Origin: SXOA01 sp051004015
Lineage (GTDB): Bacteria; Planctomycetota; Planctomycetia; Pirellulales; Pirellulaceae
Assembly: GCA_051004015.1 (NCBI GenBank)
Contig: JBPCKT010000053.1
Coordinates: 1-64,000, forward strand
Direction of reading: 5' to 3'
Length of the DNA: 64,000 bases
The translations under genes were made by a program, and so were the position numbers. Shown here piece by piece: positions 9,051-16,572 of this stretch. Below the pieces are notes generated by a model, which searched no databases, was not told the DNA's origin, and saw only the letters and a program-made list of their open reading frames with translations. Each line of letters opens with the position of its first letter. Positions within the stretch are counted from its first letter, which is position 1.

Positions 9051-9335
9051 TCAAACCGGGGGTATCAGCCGCTTATAGCCGAGCGGGGAGGGAGGGCTTC
9101 TGGGGACGCTTAAGGGAAAACGGACTGGGCAGGCTGGAAGCCTACCCCACCTTCGAGGAGCTTTTCCAGCGGCACGGGCTTGGCCGCGGAAGGCGTTGTC
9201 GTAGCAGTTGGCGGCGCGGCTCATGCACTGACGCATGGCGGCCCTGCGCAGGACTTCCCGGTACTCGTGGCCGGCGTATTGTCCGCCGCGGTCGCTGTGA
9301 ATGAGGAATTGGACTGTCCACAAAAAGCCAAGCAC
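9051..9335 (-). pseudogene. IS3-family transposase (OrfB) remnant
   Basis: On the minus strand, residues HSDRGGQYAGHEY and MSRAANCYDNAF are the well-known integrase-core blocks of IS3-type OrfB transposases (the second catalytic Asp lies in the SDRG motif). The normal E-containing ESFWG block does not follow in frame. A C-terminal-like PLGYKRLIP (compare SALGY in intact copies) reappears near 9060-9085. The middle (about 9092-9178) reads EGFWGRLREN on the plus strand, as if that segment had been inverted. No N-terminal part or OrfA is present, so this is a dead fragment. Confidence 0.75.
9127..9151. repeat. GGCAGGCT-GGA-AGCCTACC repeat, copy 1
   Basis: This short hairpin (stem AGGCT/AGCCT) is identical over 25 bases to 35527-35551. 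It lies inside the IS3 remnant. Confidence 0.8.
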
Positions 9336-9349
9336 CTCACATCCTACTT

Positions 9350-10291
9350 TTACACCACCCGGTGCAGCAGCTCCTGGCCCCGCATGCCGCGAAGCAGGTT
9401 CTCTACCGAGATCTCCGCCATCTGGCGGCGGGTCTGCTCGGTGGCGCTCCCCAGGTGCGGGGCAATGGTGACGTTATCGAGCGTGAGCAGCGGATGGTCC
9501 CGCGGCAGCGGTTCGGGGTCGGTGACGTCGAGGGCGGCGGAGTAGATGTGGCGGGTTTGCAGGGCCTGGGTGAGTGCAGCCGTATCGACGACCGGGCCGC
9601 GGGCGATGTTGACGAGGATGGCGGTCGGCTTCATCCGAGCGAAGGCGGCTATGCCGATGAGGCCGCGGGTTTCGTCCGTGAGCGGGCAGCAGAGCATGAC
9701 GAAGTCGGACTGGACGAGCAGCCCGTCGAAGCTCACATAGGTCGCGCCGACCGTCGCTTCAGCCGCTTCGTTTCGCCGCCGGTTGTGATAGACGACCTGC
9801 ATGTCGAACGCCCGCGCCCGCCGGGCGACCTGCTGGCCGATGCGTCCCAGGCCGATGATGCCCAGCGTGCTGGAATGGACCTCGCGGCCGAGCATGTAGC
9901 CGGGGTCATACCGCGTGAACTCCGGACTGCGGGCATAGCGGTCCCCCTCCGCCAACCGGCGTGCCGCCGCCAGCAGCAGCGTCATTCCCATGTCGGCGGT
10001 CGCGCCGTCCAGAATGCCAGGCGTGTTTCCGACCGGAATCCCCCGCTCCTTCGCCGCGGGGAGGCGAATGTGATCCACCCCCACGCCGTAGTTGCTGACG
10101 ACCTTCAGCCCCGGCAGCCGGTCGAGCAGCGCGGCATCGACGAGCGGATGGCCGTAGGTGTAAAGGCCCAGCACTTGCGAGGCGATCGGCTCTCCCGCGG
10201 CTGACCAGGGGAGGATTTCGACCTGGCCGCTGAGCAGACCGGTCACCGTGGCATCCAGGGGGGTGTCGGCAATGACGAGGGGAAGCGGCAT
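9350..10291 (-). CDS. D-2-hydroxyacid dehydrogenase (glyoxylate/hydroxypyruvate reductase-like)
   Basis: This 313-residue NAD(P)H-dependent oxidoreductase has the family layout. The substrate-binding half contains SNYGVGVDHI (about 88-97). The Rossmann motif GLGRIGQQV lies near 147-155. The catalytic residues are Arg in NIARGPVVD, Glu in DPEPLPRDHPL and His in APHLGSATEQTR. The length and motifs fit the glyoxylate/hydroxypyruvate reductase branch; the exact 2-oxoacid cannot be read from sequence. No signal peptide is visible. It is transcribed divergently from the gene at 10476, with a large hairpin repeat between them. Confidence 0.9.
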   Translation of the reverse strand: MPLPLVIADTPLDATVTGLLSGQVEILPWSAAGEPIASQVLGLYTYGHPLVDAALLDRLPGLKVVSNYGVGVDHIRLPAAKERGIPVGNTPGILDGATADMGMTLLLAAARRLAEGDRYARSPEFTRYDPGYMLGREVHSSTLGIIGLGRIGQQVARRARAFDMQVVYHNRRRNEAAEATVGATYVSFDGLLVQSDFVMLCCPLTDETRGLIGIAAFARMKPTAILVNIARGPVVDTAALTQALQTRHIYSAALDVTDPEPLPRDHPLLTLDNVTIAPHLGSATEQTRRQMAEISVENLLRGMRGQELLHRVV

Positions 10292-10308
10292 TTGGTTCCT
10301 TTAGTAGT

Positions 10309-10375
10309 CCGCTCACTCAGTGAGCGGGAAAAGGGGTCGGGAGGAGTTTTCGCGGCGAAAACCCCTCCCGACCCC
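10309..10375. repeat. Two tandem hairpins between divergent genes
   Basis: A 9-base palindrome arm pair (10309-10327, CCGCTCACT/AGTGAGCGG) is followed by a 20-base stem (10333-10352 against 10356-10375) with one mismatch and a 3-base loop. Because it lies in a divergent intergenic region, it is unlikely to serve as an ordinary terminator for either neighbour. Confidence 0.8.
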
Positions 10376-10475
10376 GTCGTGCCTGCCGATTGTACGGCAA
10401 GCGTCCCGCGAGTCTACAATGAGAGCCGGATGCGATGCATCCCACAGGGGACATTCACTAGAGAGGGAGGCTGTT

Positions 10476-11333
10476 ATGCGCAGAATGCACTTACTCGGAT
10501 TGATCTTGATCGGCGGATTGAGTTTCGCTCCGCTCGCGGCGGCGCAAGAGGATCCGCCGGCTAAGCCGGCGCTCAAACCGGTCGTCGATCCGTTTGACGG
10601 CAAAGTGAATGAAGCCGAAGCCGCGACGCGCCAGCCGGCTGGTCACCGGATTGAGCTCCTGGAGCCGCTGGATCCCGCGCAGTCGCTGGAAGAGCGGCTG
10701 GAGGCCAAGGCGTCACTCCAGGCGGAGGAGGCAACTCTCCGATCTTTCGCGGATGCACTCGAGAAGGCTCTCGATACTTCGGTCGTTCTGGCGACCAAAA
10801 AGCTGGAAGAAGCTGCGATCAATACGGATACGCCGATCACCTACAGACTGAAGAACGTCCGCCTGCAGACGGGGCTGAAGCTTATCCTGGGTCAGTTGGG
10901 GTTAGCCTATGTGCTTCACGATAACGTGCTGATGATTACGACTCCGGAAGACGCCGGTTCCCAACTTGTTACCCGCGTCTACGACTGCCGCGAGTTGATG
11001 AAACTGCCGTCTCCCATTAAGAAAGGAAAGCGGCCGAAGGCGCCAGGCAGCCAGTCAGAAATTGGCACGACCGGCCTGCCGGCGCAGGTCCCGGAGAAGA
11101 AGGATGATGCGTCTCCCGATGGCGGCTACGAAGTGGCGGACCTCATCGAAGTTGTCATCGGCACCGTCAAACCTGACTCTTGGGAAGACGTGGGAGGACC
11201 GGGGAGCATCAAGGATTTTAAGGGCCTGATCACCGTCAGCCAGACCCAGGAAGTCCACGAGGAGGTCGAAGAGCTCCTCAACATGCTGCACATGGCCGGC
11301 GGATTGGAAGAAAAGGTCAAAGTCTCGCGGTAA
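10476..11333 (+). CDS. Secreted protein with a secretin/STN-like domain
   Basis: This 285-residue protein has a signal peptide (MRRMHLLGLILIGGLSF, cut probably after AAAQ at about 24). The ATG at 10476 is preceded by GAGAGGGAGG, which decides this start over upstream in-frame codons. Residues about 85-170 have the pattern of a short secretin N-domain: a helical LRSFADALEKAL, a strand TPITYRLKNVRLQTGLKLIL, then NVLMITTPE. A second similar unit runs from about 210 (VADLIEVVIGTVKP to LITVSQTQEVHEEVEELL). I recognise the type from planctomycete exported proteins but know no specific function. It is 18 bp upstream of a secreted protease and probably co-transcribed. Confidence 0.65.
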   Translation: MRRMHLLGLILIGGLSFAPLAAAQEDPPAKPALKPVVDPFDGKVNEAEAATRQPAGHRIELLEPLDPAQSLEERLEAKASLQAEEATLRSFADALEKALDTSVVLATKKLEEAAINTDTPITYRLKNVRLQTGLKLILGQLGLAYVLHDNVLMITTPEDAGSQLVTRVYDCRELMKLPSPIKKGKRPKAPGSQSEIGTTGLPAQVPEKKDDASPDGGYEVADLIEVVIGTVKPDSWEDVGGPGSIKDFKGLITVSQTQEVHEEVEELLNMLHMAGGLEEKVKVSR

Positions 11334-11351
11334 GGGATCATTGGTTCTTCC

Positions 11352-12086
11352 ATGCGAACTCTATCGATGACCTCGGCCGCGTGTTGCCTCGCGGCCGCGC
11401 TTGGGACCGTTTCGCATTCGGTCCAGGCCGAAGACGCCATTCCACCCAAGCCCGCCGCCCATACGGAGCGGCAGATCGAAGGCTGGACCGTCCATGTGGA
11501 CGACCGGCTGCTGAACGGGGAGGCGGCGCTTGGCCAGAAAGCGCTGCGCCTGTTGGAGACGCGGCTGGTGGAAGTCAAGCTGGTCGTACCCGCGGAAAAG
11601 GTGGAGCGGCTGCAAAAGGTCACGTTCTGGCTCGATCAGACTTGCGGCGCCCTCAAGTCGCCGCAGTACCATCCCGACGTGGAATGGCTGAAGAAGCACG
11701 AGTATGACGCACAACTTGCCAAGTGCGTTCACATTCCCAGTGCCGACTACTTCTGTGCCCCCCGCTTCCAGCGCGAGCAGCCGCTGGGGGTCCTGCACGA
11801 GCTGGCCCACGCCTATCACGACCAGGTGCTCAGCTTCGAGCACGCGGAGATCAAAGCCGCCTGGCGCAAATTCGCTGAGGGAGGCCGCTACGGCTCCGTC
11901 TTACATGCCGGCGGGAAACGGCGTCCCCACTATGCGCTGGTGAACCAAATGGAGTTCTTCGCCGAAATGACCGAGTCCTATTTCGGCTCCAACGACTTCT
12001 TCCCCTTCAACGCCGCGGAACTGCAGCAGGAAGAGCCGGAAATCCACGCCCTGCTGACGACGATCTGGGGACCGCTGCCTATGTAA
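11352..12086 (+). CDS. Secreted zinc metallopeptidase, HExxH with distal Glu
   Basis: This 244-residue protein has a signal peptide (residues 1-26, ending SVQA). The zinc motif is HELAHAYHD with His149, Glu150 and His153, and a distal acidic cluster MEFFAEMTESYF (Glu201, Glu205, Glu208) supplies the likely third ligand. This gluzincin-like arrangement resembles the anthrax lethal factor-like peptidase group, and the region NDFFPF near the C-terminus matches secreted homologues I have seen in environmental bacteria. It probably acts in the periplasm or outside; the substrate is unknown. Confidence 0.75.
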   Translation: MRTLSMTSAACCLAAALGTVSHSVQAEDAIPPKPAAHTERQIEGWTVHVDDRLLNGEAALGQKALRLLETRLVEVKLVVPAEKVERLQKVTFWLDQTCGALKSPQYHPDVEWLKKHEYDAQLAKCVHIPSADYFCAPRFQREQPLGVLHELAHAYHDQVLSFEHAEIKAAWRKFAEGGRYGSVLHAGGKRRPHYALVNQMEFFAEMTESYFGSNDFFPFNAAELQQEEPEIHALLTTIWGPLPM

Positions 12087-12128
12087 TGGCGATCGGCGGC
12101 CGAGTAAAATGGAACAGGAGATCAGACC

Positions 12129-12347
12129 ATGACCACGCTTTTGCAGCAGGCCTTCACAGAAGCCGCCAAACGCTCCACCCAGGAGCAGGACTTGCTCGCC
12201 TCGCGGTTGCTTGCGGAACTGGCGGCCGAAGACGACTTCGATCGCAAGATCGCGGGGTCGGCGAACAAGTTGGCCGATCTCGCGAGGCAAGCCATCGACG
12301 AACACCGCGCAGGCAAGACGGAAGAGCTTGATCCGGAGCGGCTATGA
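12129..12347 (+). CDS. Putative antitoxin
   Basis: This 72-residue acidic, helical protein precedes a ParE/RelE-like gene with a 4-bp ATGA overlap (12344-12347), the classic arrangement of type II modules. The N-terminus MTTLLQQAFTEAAKRSTQEQ resembles short antitoxins of the same gene order. An upstream AGGAGA (about 12116) fits a ribosome binding site. No DNA-binding fold can be recognised by eye, so the assignment rests on context. Confidence 0.65.
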   Translation: MTTLLQQAFTEAAKRSTQEQDLLASRLLAELAAEDDFDRKIAGSANKLADLARQAIDEHRAGKTEELDPERL

Positions 12348-12613
12348 ATTCCCGCACGACGCGGCAGTTCCGCGAGCACTTTGCTCGCTTGCCGGCTCAC
12401 GTTCAGCAGCAGGCTCGGGAGGCATACCGGCTGTTTCAGGCGGACCCGCATCATCCGGGGCTGCATTTCAAAAAGGTGAATGACGATCCTGTCACGTTCT
12501 CGGCACGCGTTGGCATCAGCTATCGCGCCGTCGCCGCACTCGACGGCGACACACTCGTCTGGTTCTGGATTGGCTCGCACGCGGACTATGACAAACTGCT
12601 GGGACAGATGTGA
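12344..12613 (+). CDS. RelE/ParE family toxin-like protein
   Basis: This 89-residue protein has the RelE/ParE fold pattern: helical TTRQFREHFARLPAHVQQQA, then HPGLHFKKV, VTFSARVGISYRAVAAL, and a terminal strand DTLVWFWIGSHADYDKLL. The basic, aromatic C-terminus with an H-x-x-Y/D pattern is common in RelE-type mRNA interferases. RelE and ParE subtypes (ribosome-dependent endonuclease or gyrase poison) cannot be separated here. It is coupled to the upstream antitoxin candidate. Confidence 0.75.
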   Translation: MNSRTTRQFREHFARLPAHVQQQAREAYRLFQADPHHPGLHFKKVNDDPVTFSARVGISYRAVAALDGDTLVWFWIGSHADYDKLLGQM

Positions 12614-12618
12614 ATTTG

Positions 12619-12857
12619 CAGCCGCGGCAGCGGCGACCGGAACCCAGCCCACAGCGCAAGCTGTGGGGACGCGATGCAAGACAAAACCAGCTGCGGCAGC
12701 GGCGAAAGAACGGCGGCATCTCCGACAGTCGGGGGTATGGCAAGGTTCGCCCGCGGTTCCCGCGTTCTAGCGCCCCTGCCGGGGCTTTTTCGTTCGTTGC
12801 TTCCGTTTACCCACAGCTTGCGCTATGGGCTGGGTTCTAACGCCGCTGCCGCGGCTG
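12619..12857. repeat. MITE-like element with 48-49 base inverted ends
   Basis: The left end (12619-12667) and right end (12810-12857) are reverse complements with only a handful of differences, and contain GCAGCGGC and a CCCACAG..CTGTGGG core. The 140-base interior has no gene, but it has a second weaker inverted pair (about 12686-12710 against 12764-12788). It starts 6 bases after the toxin stop codon. No target duplication is obvious. Confidence 0.75.
12772..12790 (+). terminator. Rho-independent terminator candidate
   Basis: A GCCCC/GGGGC stem with a 4-base loop is followed directly by TTTTT. It lies inside the MITE-like element downstream of the toxin-antitoxin pair, so the element may supply the terminator of that unit. 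Confidence 0.65.
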
Positions 12858-12955
12858 AAAATTGGGTCTTAGAGCTTGGCGCACAGCGAACAAGTACAAT
12901 GATTCCATAAATTGCGAAAAGTTGTTCCGGCGAAGACGGCAGGAGGAGGTAAACG

Positions 12956-13738
12956 ATGCCCCAGCGAAAATCCGAGTCGTTTCCTGCGGAAGTGATCGAT
13001 AAGCTGCAGTACTATGTGTACCGACTTATTGACCCGCGTAACGGCGAAACATTTTACGTTGGACGAGGTAAAGGCAATCGCGTGTTTGCGCATGTCCATG
13101 CGGAATTGGATGGTGATGAACTCGACAATAAGCTCAAGCGAATCCGGGAAATACAACTGGCTGGATTCGACGTTGCACATGTAATCCACCGCCACGGAAT
13201 GGATGAGGCGACGGCAATCGAAGTTGAGGCTGCGTTGATCGATGCGTATCCTGGGCTCACAAACATCGTTGGCGGAGCAGGCAGTGGCGATTATGGCGTA
13301 ATGCATGCTCGCGAGATCATCGCGCGTTATTGTGCGGTTCCGGCCGAGTTTTTCCACCGAGCATTACTGATAAACGTCAATAATACGGCGACAGAGAAGT
13401 CCCTTTACGAAGCTACCCGCTATGCTTGGAAAATCAGCAAGTCCAACGCTGAACAGGCGGAGATCGTCCTCGCAATTAGACGCGGAGTGATTGTCGAGGC
13501 TTTTGTAGCACACCAATGGTTGAGCGCAACGCCCAAAAACTTTCCTGGCCGCGAACAAGCCCCGGGTCGATTGGGATTTGAGGGGGAACTCGCGTCGCCT
13601 GAAGTTCGACGCATGTACGTAGGCAAGCGTCTCCCCGACCAATACCGCAAAAAAGGGGCGTCAAACCCGATCAAGTACTCATGGAAGTTGGGCAAAGCAC
13701 ATGCGATTGCGGTGGACGAGGTGCAGACCGATGCGTGA
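12956..13738 (+). CDS. GIY-YIG nuclease-domain protein (LEM-3-like)
   Basis: This 260-residue protein has an N-terminal GIY-YIG-type domain: YYVYRLIDP (about 19-27), FYVGRGKGNRVFAH (about 32-45) and IEVEAALIDAYPGLTN, where the Glu is the expected metal-binding residue. This version resembles the LEM-3-like subgroup. The C-terminal third contains NFPGREQAPGRLGFEG and YVGKRLPDQYRKKGASNP, a conserved extension of unknown role. AGGAGG lies about 7 bases before the ATG. The next gene overlaps its end by 8 bp. Nuclease activity is inferred from motifs; a role in mobile DNA or defence is only a guess. Confidence 0.75.
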   Translation: MPQRKSESFPAEVIDKLQYYVYRLIDPRNGETFYVGRGKGNRVFAHVHAELDGDELDNKLKRIREIQLAGFDVAHVIHRHGMDEATAIEVEAALIDAYPGLTNIVGGAGSGDYGVMHAREIIARYCAVPAEFFHRALLINVNNTATEKSLYEATRYAWKISKSNAEQAEIVLAIRRGVIVEAFVAHQWLSATPKNFPGREQAPGRLGFEGELASPEVRRMYVGKRLPDQYRKKGASNPIKYSWKLGKAHAIAVDEVQTDA

Positions 13739-14036
13739 AATCACGAATGGCGAGCTTGTACTCGAACAGATTCCAAACGCCGATGCAGATTGGGAATCGA
13801 TAGAGGAATTCGCCCTGACTTTCGACGGATACCGCGCTTGGGGTTCCTTTGATAAATGCGCAGAAATAGCAAACTCAAATCAGAGAAATACTCTGACTGA
13901 GATGCGGACGTGTCTTTTCTTTGAGCAACGGCGTTGGCGACACTTTGGCGATGAACCGGATGACGAGTCTTTGGCGTCCATTCGCGAGCTTGTGGTAGGT
14001 ATTCGACTCCGCATCGCGAACGGACAATTGGATTGA
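13731..14036 (+). CDS. Conserved partner of the GIY-YIG gene
   Basis: This 101-residue acidic soluble protein starts within the last codons of the GIY-YIG gene. I do not recognise a named family, but WESIEEFALTFDGY and RTCLFFEQRRWRHFGDEPD form a pattern seen in small accessory proteins of similar size. The overlap suggests coupled translation. An inhibitor or immunity role is possible but unsupported by sequence. Confidence 0.6.
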   Translation: MREITNGELVLEQIPNADADWESIEEFALTFDGYRAWGSFDKCAEIANSNQRNTLTEMRTCLFFEQRRWRHFGDEPDDESLASIRELVVGIRLRIANGQLD

Positions 14037-14050
14037 TTCAAAGCAACTTC

Positions 14051-15415
14051 CTACCCCACCTCCGGCCGCACCCACGGCTTCCGATACGGCCTCTTCAGCA
14101 GCTTGTTGGCCTCGGCATCCCCGACGACCTGGTGCGTCTCATGGTCCCAGACGAGGGTCCGGCCGAGTTGCATCGAGATATTTGCCAATAGACACGAAGC
14201 CGTGGAGATGTGCCCCTGTTCAATATCGGCGACCGGCTTGGACCGATTAGCAATCGCCTTCAAAAAGTCCCGCTGGTGGGCGCGGTTGGCGGTGGCGGCG
14301 TGGAGCTCCATGTCTTCTTCGGTTTTGTCTTCGGGGTATTTTTCGGGCGGGTCAAAGGCGGCGGTGCCACTGAGGGTGGGCTCTTTGCTGCCGGTGGGGA
14401 AGAAATCGTAGCGGTGGACATCGAGCTTGAGGGTTCCTTTCTCGCCGTAGATGAAGCCGGCCCAGGGGTATTGATTGTCGGTGGGGTTGCCCCAGGTGCG
14501 GTGCTGCCAGGTGACTTTCAGGTCGCCGAAGTCGAACGTGGCGGCCTGCGTGTCGGCAGTGTTCGATTTCCCTTCCTTCTGCACGAGAATGCCGCCGGCG
14601 GAGCTGATGCGGGTCGGCCAGCCGAGGTCGAGCTGCCAGCGGATCATGTCGAGCATGTGGATGCACATGTCCCCCATGATGCCGTTGCCGTATTCCATGA
14701 AGGTCCGCCACCAGCGCTTGTGGGGCAGCCCGTCGTAGGGGCGCAAGGGGGCGGGGCCGGTCCACATCTCGTAGTCGAGGTGCTCGGGGACGCGCTCCAC
14801 CGGCGGGTTGCCGTTGGCCCGCATGTGGTAGTAGCAGCAGACCTCGGCGTAGGCGATTTTTCCGAGCATCCCGCTCTTCACGATCTTCTCGCGGGCTTCC
14901 ACCAGGTGGGGCGTGCTGCGGCGCTGCGTGCCAACCTGCACCACGCGTTTGTGCTCGCGGGCCGCGGCCAGCATCGCCTGCCCCTCCGCCACGTCCACGC
15001 TGATCGGCTTTTGGCAGTAGACATCGGCCCCCGCTTCGCACGCGGCAATCATCGTCAGGGCGTGCCAGTGGTCGGGGGTGCCGATGAGGACGATGTCGAG
15101 GTCATTTTCTTTGAGCATCTGGCGATAGTCGCCGTAGAGCCGCGGCGTCTTTTTCGAGCTCTGGCGCTGGGCGACGATCTCAGCCGCTTTGCCTAACTGC
15201 TGTTTGTCCACGTCACACAGCGAGACGACTGCGACCGGCGCGACCTGAATCAGCCGGAAGAGATCGTTCTTACCATACCAGCCGCAGCCGATGAGACCGA
15301 CCCGTTTGGGCTTTTGATCGGCGACCTCTTCAGCAATGAGGCGCTGCTGGGCGGCAGCGGAGAGGGAGAGACCGGCGGCAGTGGCGGTGGCGGCGATGAA
15401 TTGGCGGCGATGCAT
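14051..15415 (-). CDS. Gfo/Idh/MocA family oxidoreductase, Tat-exported
   Basis: This 454-residue protein begins MHRRQFIAATATAAGLSLSAA, a twin-arginine-type signal, so it is probably exported folded with its NAD(P). The Rossmann motif is GLIGCGWYGKND near residue 40. The family EKP motif appears as QKPIS near 134, and the C-terminal half contains MGDMCIHMLDMIRW and a WVRP end typical of planctomycete members of this family. The substrate is probably a sugar or polyol but is not specified by sequence. GGAG upstream supports the start at 15415. Confidence 0.88.
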   Translation of the reverse strand: MHRRQFIAATATAAGLSLSAAAQQRLIAEEVADQKPKRVGLIGCGWYGKNDLFRLIQVAPVAVVSLCDVDKQQLGKAAEIVAQRQSSKKTPRLYGDYRQMLKENDLDIVLIGTPDHWHALTMIAACEAGADVYCQKPISVDVAEGQAMLAAAREHKRVVQVGTQRRSTPHLVEAREKIVKSGMLGKIAYAEVCCYYHMRANGNPPVERVPEHLDYEMWTGPAPLRPYDGLPHKRWWRTFMEYGNGIMGDMCIHMLDMIRWQLDLGWPTRISSAGGILVQKEGKSNTADTQAATFDFGDLKVTWQHRTWGNPTDNQYPWAGFIYGEKGTLKLDVHRYDFFPTGSKEPTLSGTAAFDPPEKYPEDKTEEDMELHAATANRAHQRDFLKAIANRSKPVADIEQGHISTASCLLANISMQLGRTLVWDHETHQVVGDAEANKLLKRPYRKPWVRPEVG

Positions 15416-15463
15416 GGAGAGGCTCCGGGAAAGGGGCTGAGGATGGGGACTAGGGTCTGGGGA

Positions 15464-15826
15464 TTACGAGGTGATGGGAAGGCCTTGTTCCTTCCAACCT
15501 TTGAACCCACCGATCAGCGAGACGACGTTGGTGTAGCCCATTTTTTGCAGGCTGTCGGCCACGAAGGCCGAGCGGTTGCCGCCGCCGCAGTAGCAGACGA
15601 TGGGGGTGGTCATGTCCGGCGCGTGCTTTTCGATGTGCAGTTCAATCGTGCCGCGGCTGAGGTGGATCGCCCCTTGGGCATGTTCCTTGGCGAACTCGTC
15701 CGCCTCGCGGACGTCGATGAGTAGCGAGCCGGCTTTCTGTTGCTCGAGGGCGGCCTGAGCCGTGACTTCGCGGATGCGGGTTTTGGCGTCGGCAGCCAAT
15801 TGTTGAAAGCGCTGGGAGTGGGGCAT
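15464..15826 (-). CDS. Rhodanese-like domain protein
   Basis: This 120-residue single-domain sulfurtransferase has the active-site loop CYCGGGNRS (Cys near 86-88), preceded by SLLIDVREADEFAKEHAQGAIHL, the standard CH2-type motifs. It is cytoplasmic and moves sulfane sulfur between small thiols or proteins; the partner is not known. A GAAAGAGG lies just upstream of the ATG. A GGGGACT-type repeat fills the short gap to the upstream oxidoreductase gene (15433-15467). Confidence 0.88.
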   Translation of the reverse strand: MPHSQRFQQLAADAKTRIREVTAQAALEQQKAGSLLIDVREADEFAKEHAQGAIHLSRGTIELHIEKHAPDMTTPIVCYCGGGNRSAFVADSLQKMGYTNVVSLIGGFKGWKEQGLPITS

Positions 15827-15865
15827 GGGAAGCCTCTTTCGAGATAGCGTAAGGAAGCTTAAGGT

Positions 15866-16465
15866 CTAACCGCTGGGGACCATCGCCACGCCGCCGCAGT
15901 GCGGACAGCGGCGCTGCTCTCCGGCCGAGGTGGACCACTCTTCCAATATATGGCCGCTGGGGCAGTAGAACTGCACCCGCCGCGGCACGGGGTTCGCGGG
16001 AGCGAACGCGGCAGACGGCAGGAAACTCGGAATGCCGGGGGCTGCGGCGCTTGGCGAAGGTGTGGTGCCGGCGGAACTTGTCGGCGAGGGAGCCGGATTA
16101 GCAAAGGGATTCTGCGCGGGGGGCGGGCCATAGGGGGAAGGTCCGTAGGGAGAAACTCCCGGCACGGGCCGCGGTGGAACGTAGTTCGGGTCCCTGGTCA
16201 CGTTCATAGCCAGCAAGTAGGCCGGGCCGGCTCCGCAGGCGATGCCGAGGAGAACTCCGACGCCTGCACCAATCCCGATCGCATCCTCATTGCCGTTACT
16301 CACCACCGCCGCCAGCACCGCGCCAGCCACGCCGCCCACGATTTCTCCGCCAATCCAGCCGACGGCCATCAGCACCTGGTACAGCAGCGGGTTCCGCCCC
16401 TTCTCCTGCACCATTTCACCGACATGCTTGCAGATCAAGAACACGAAGAGCAAATCACAACACAT
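15866..16465 (-). CDS. Membrane protein with C-terminal zinc ribbon
   Basis: The start at 16465 gives 199 residues beginning MCCDLLFVFLI; longer in-frame starts would run into the divergent gene. Two glycine/alanine-rich membrane segments lie at about 32-55 and 62-82, followed by a long proline/serine-rich linker (about 92-160). The C-terminal FYCPSGHILEEWS and RRCPHCGGVAMVP is a likely Cys/His zinc ribbon. No function is known to me. It is divergent from the OleA-like gene. Confidence 0.6.
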   Translation of the reverse strand: MCCDLLFVFLICKHVGEMVQEKGRNPLLYQVLMAVGWIGGEIVGGVAGAVLAAVVSNGNEDAIGIGAGVGVLLGIACGAGPAYLLAMNVTRDPNYVPPRPVPGVSPYGPSPYGPPPAQNPFANPAPSPTSSAGTTPSPSAAAPGIPSFLPSAAFAPANPVPRRVQFYCPSGHILEEWSTSAGEQRRCPHCGGVAMVPSG

Positions 16466-16572
16466 GGCATTAGTCTCGCAAAATTCCTCAGCCGGCTCTG
16501 GGGGCAACCGGGAATATTCTGCCGGTTCCTTCGCCCGTTTACCACCCCGCAGCCCCCCGATAGGCTGAAAGG

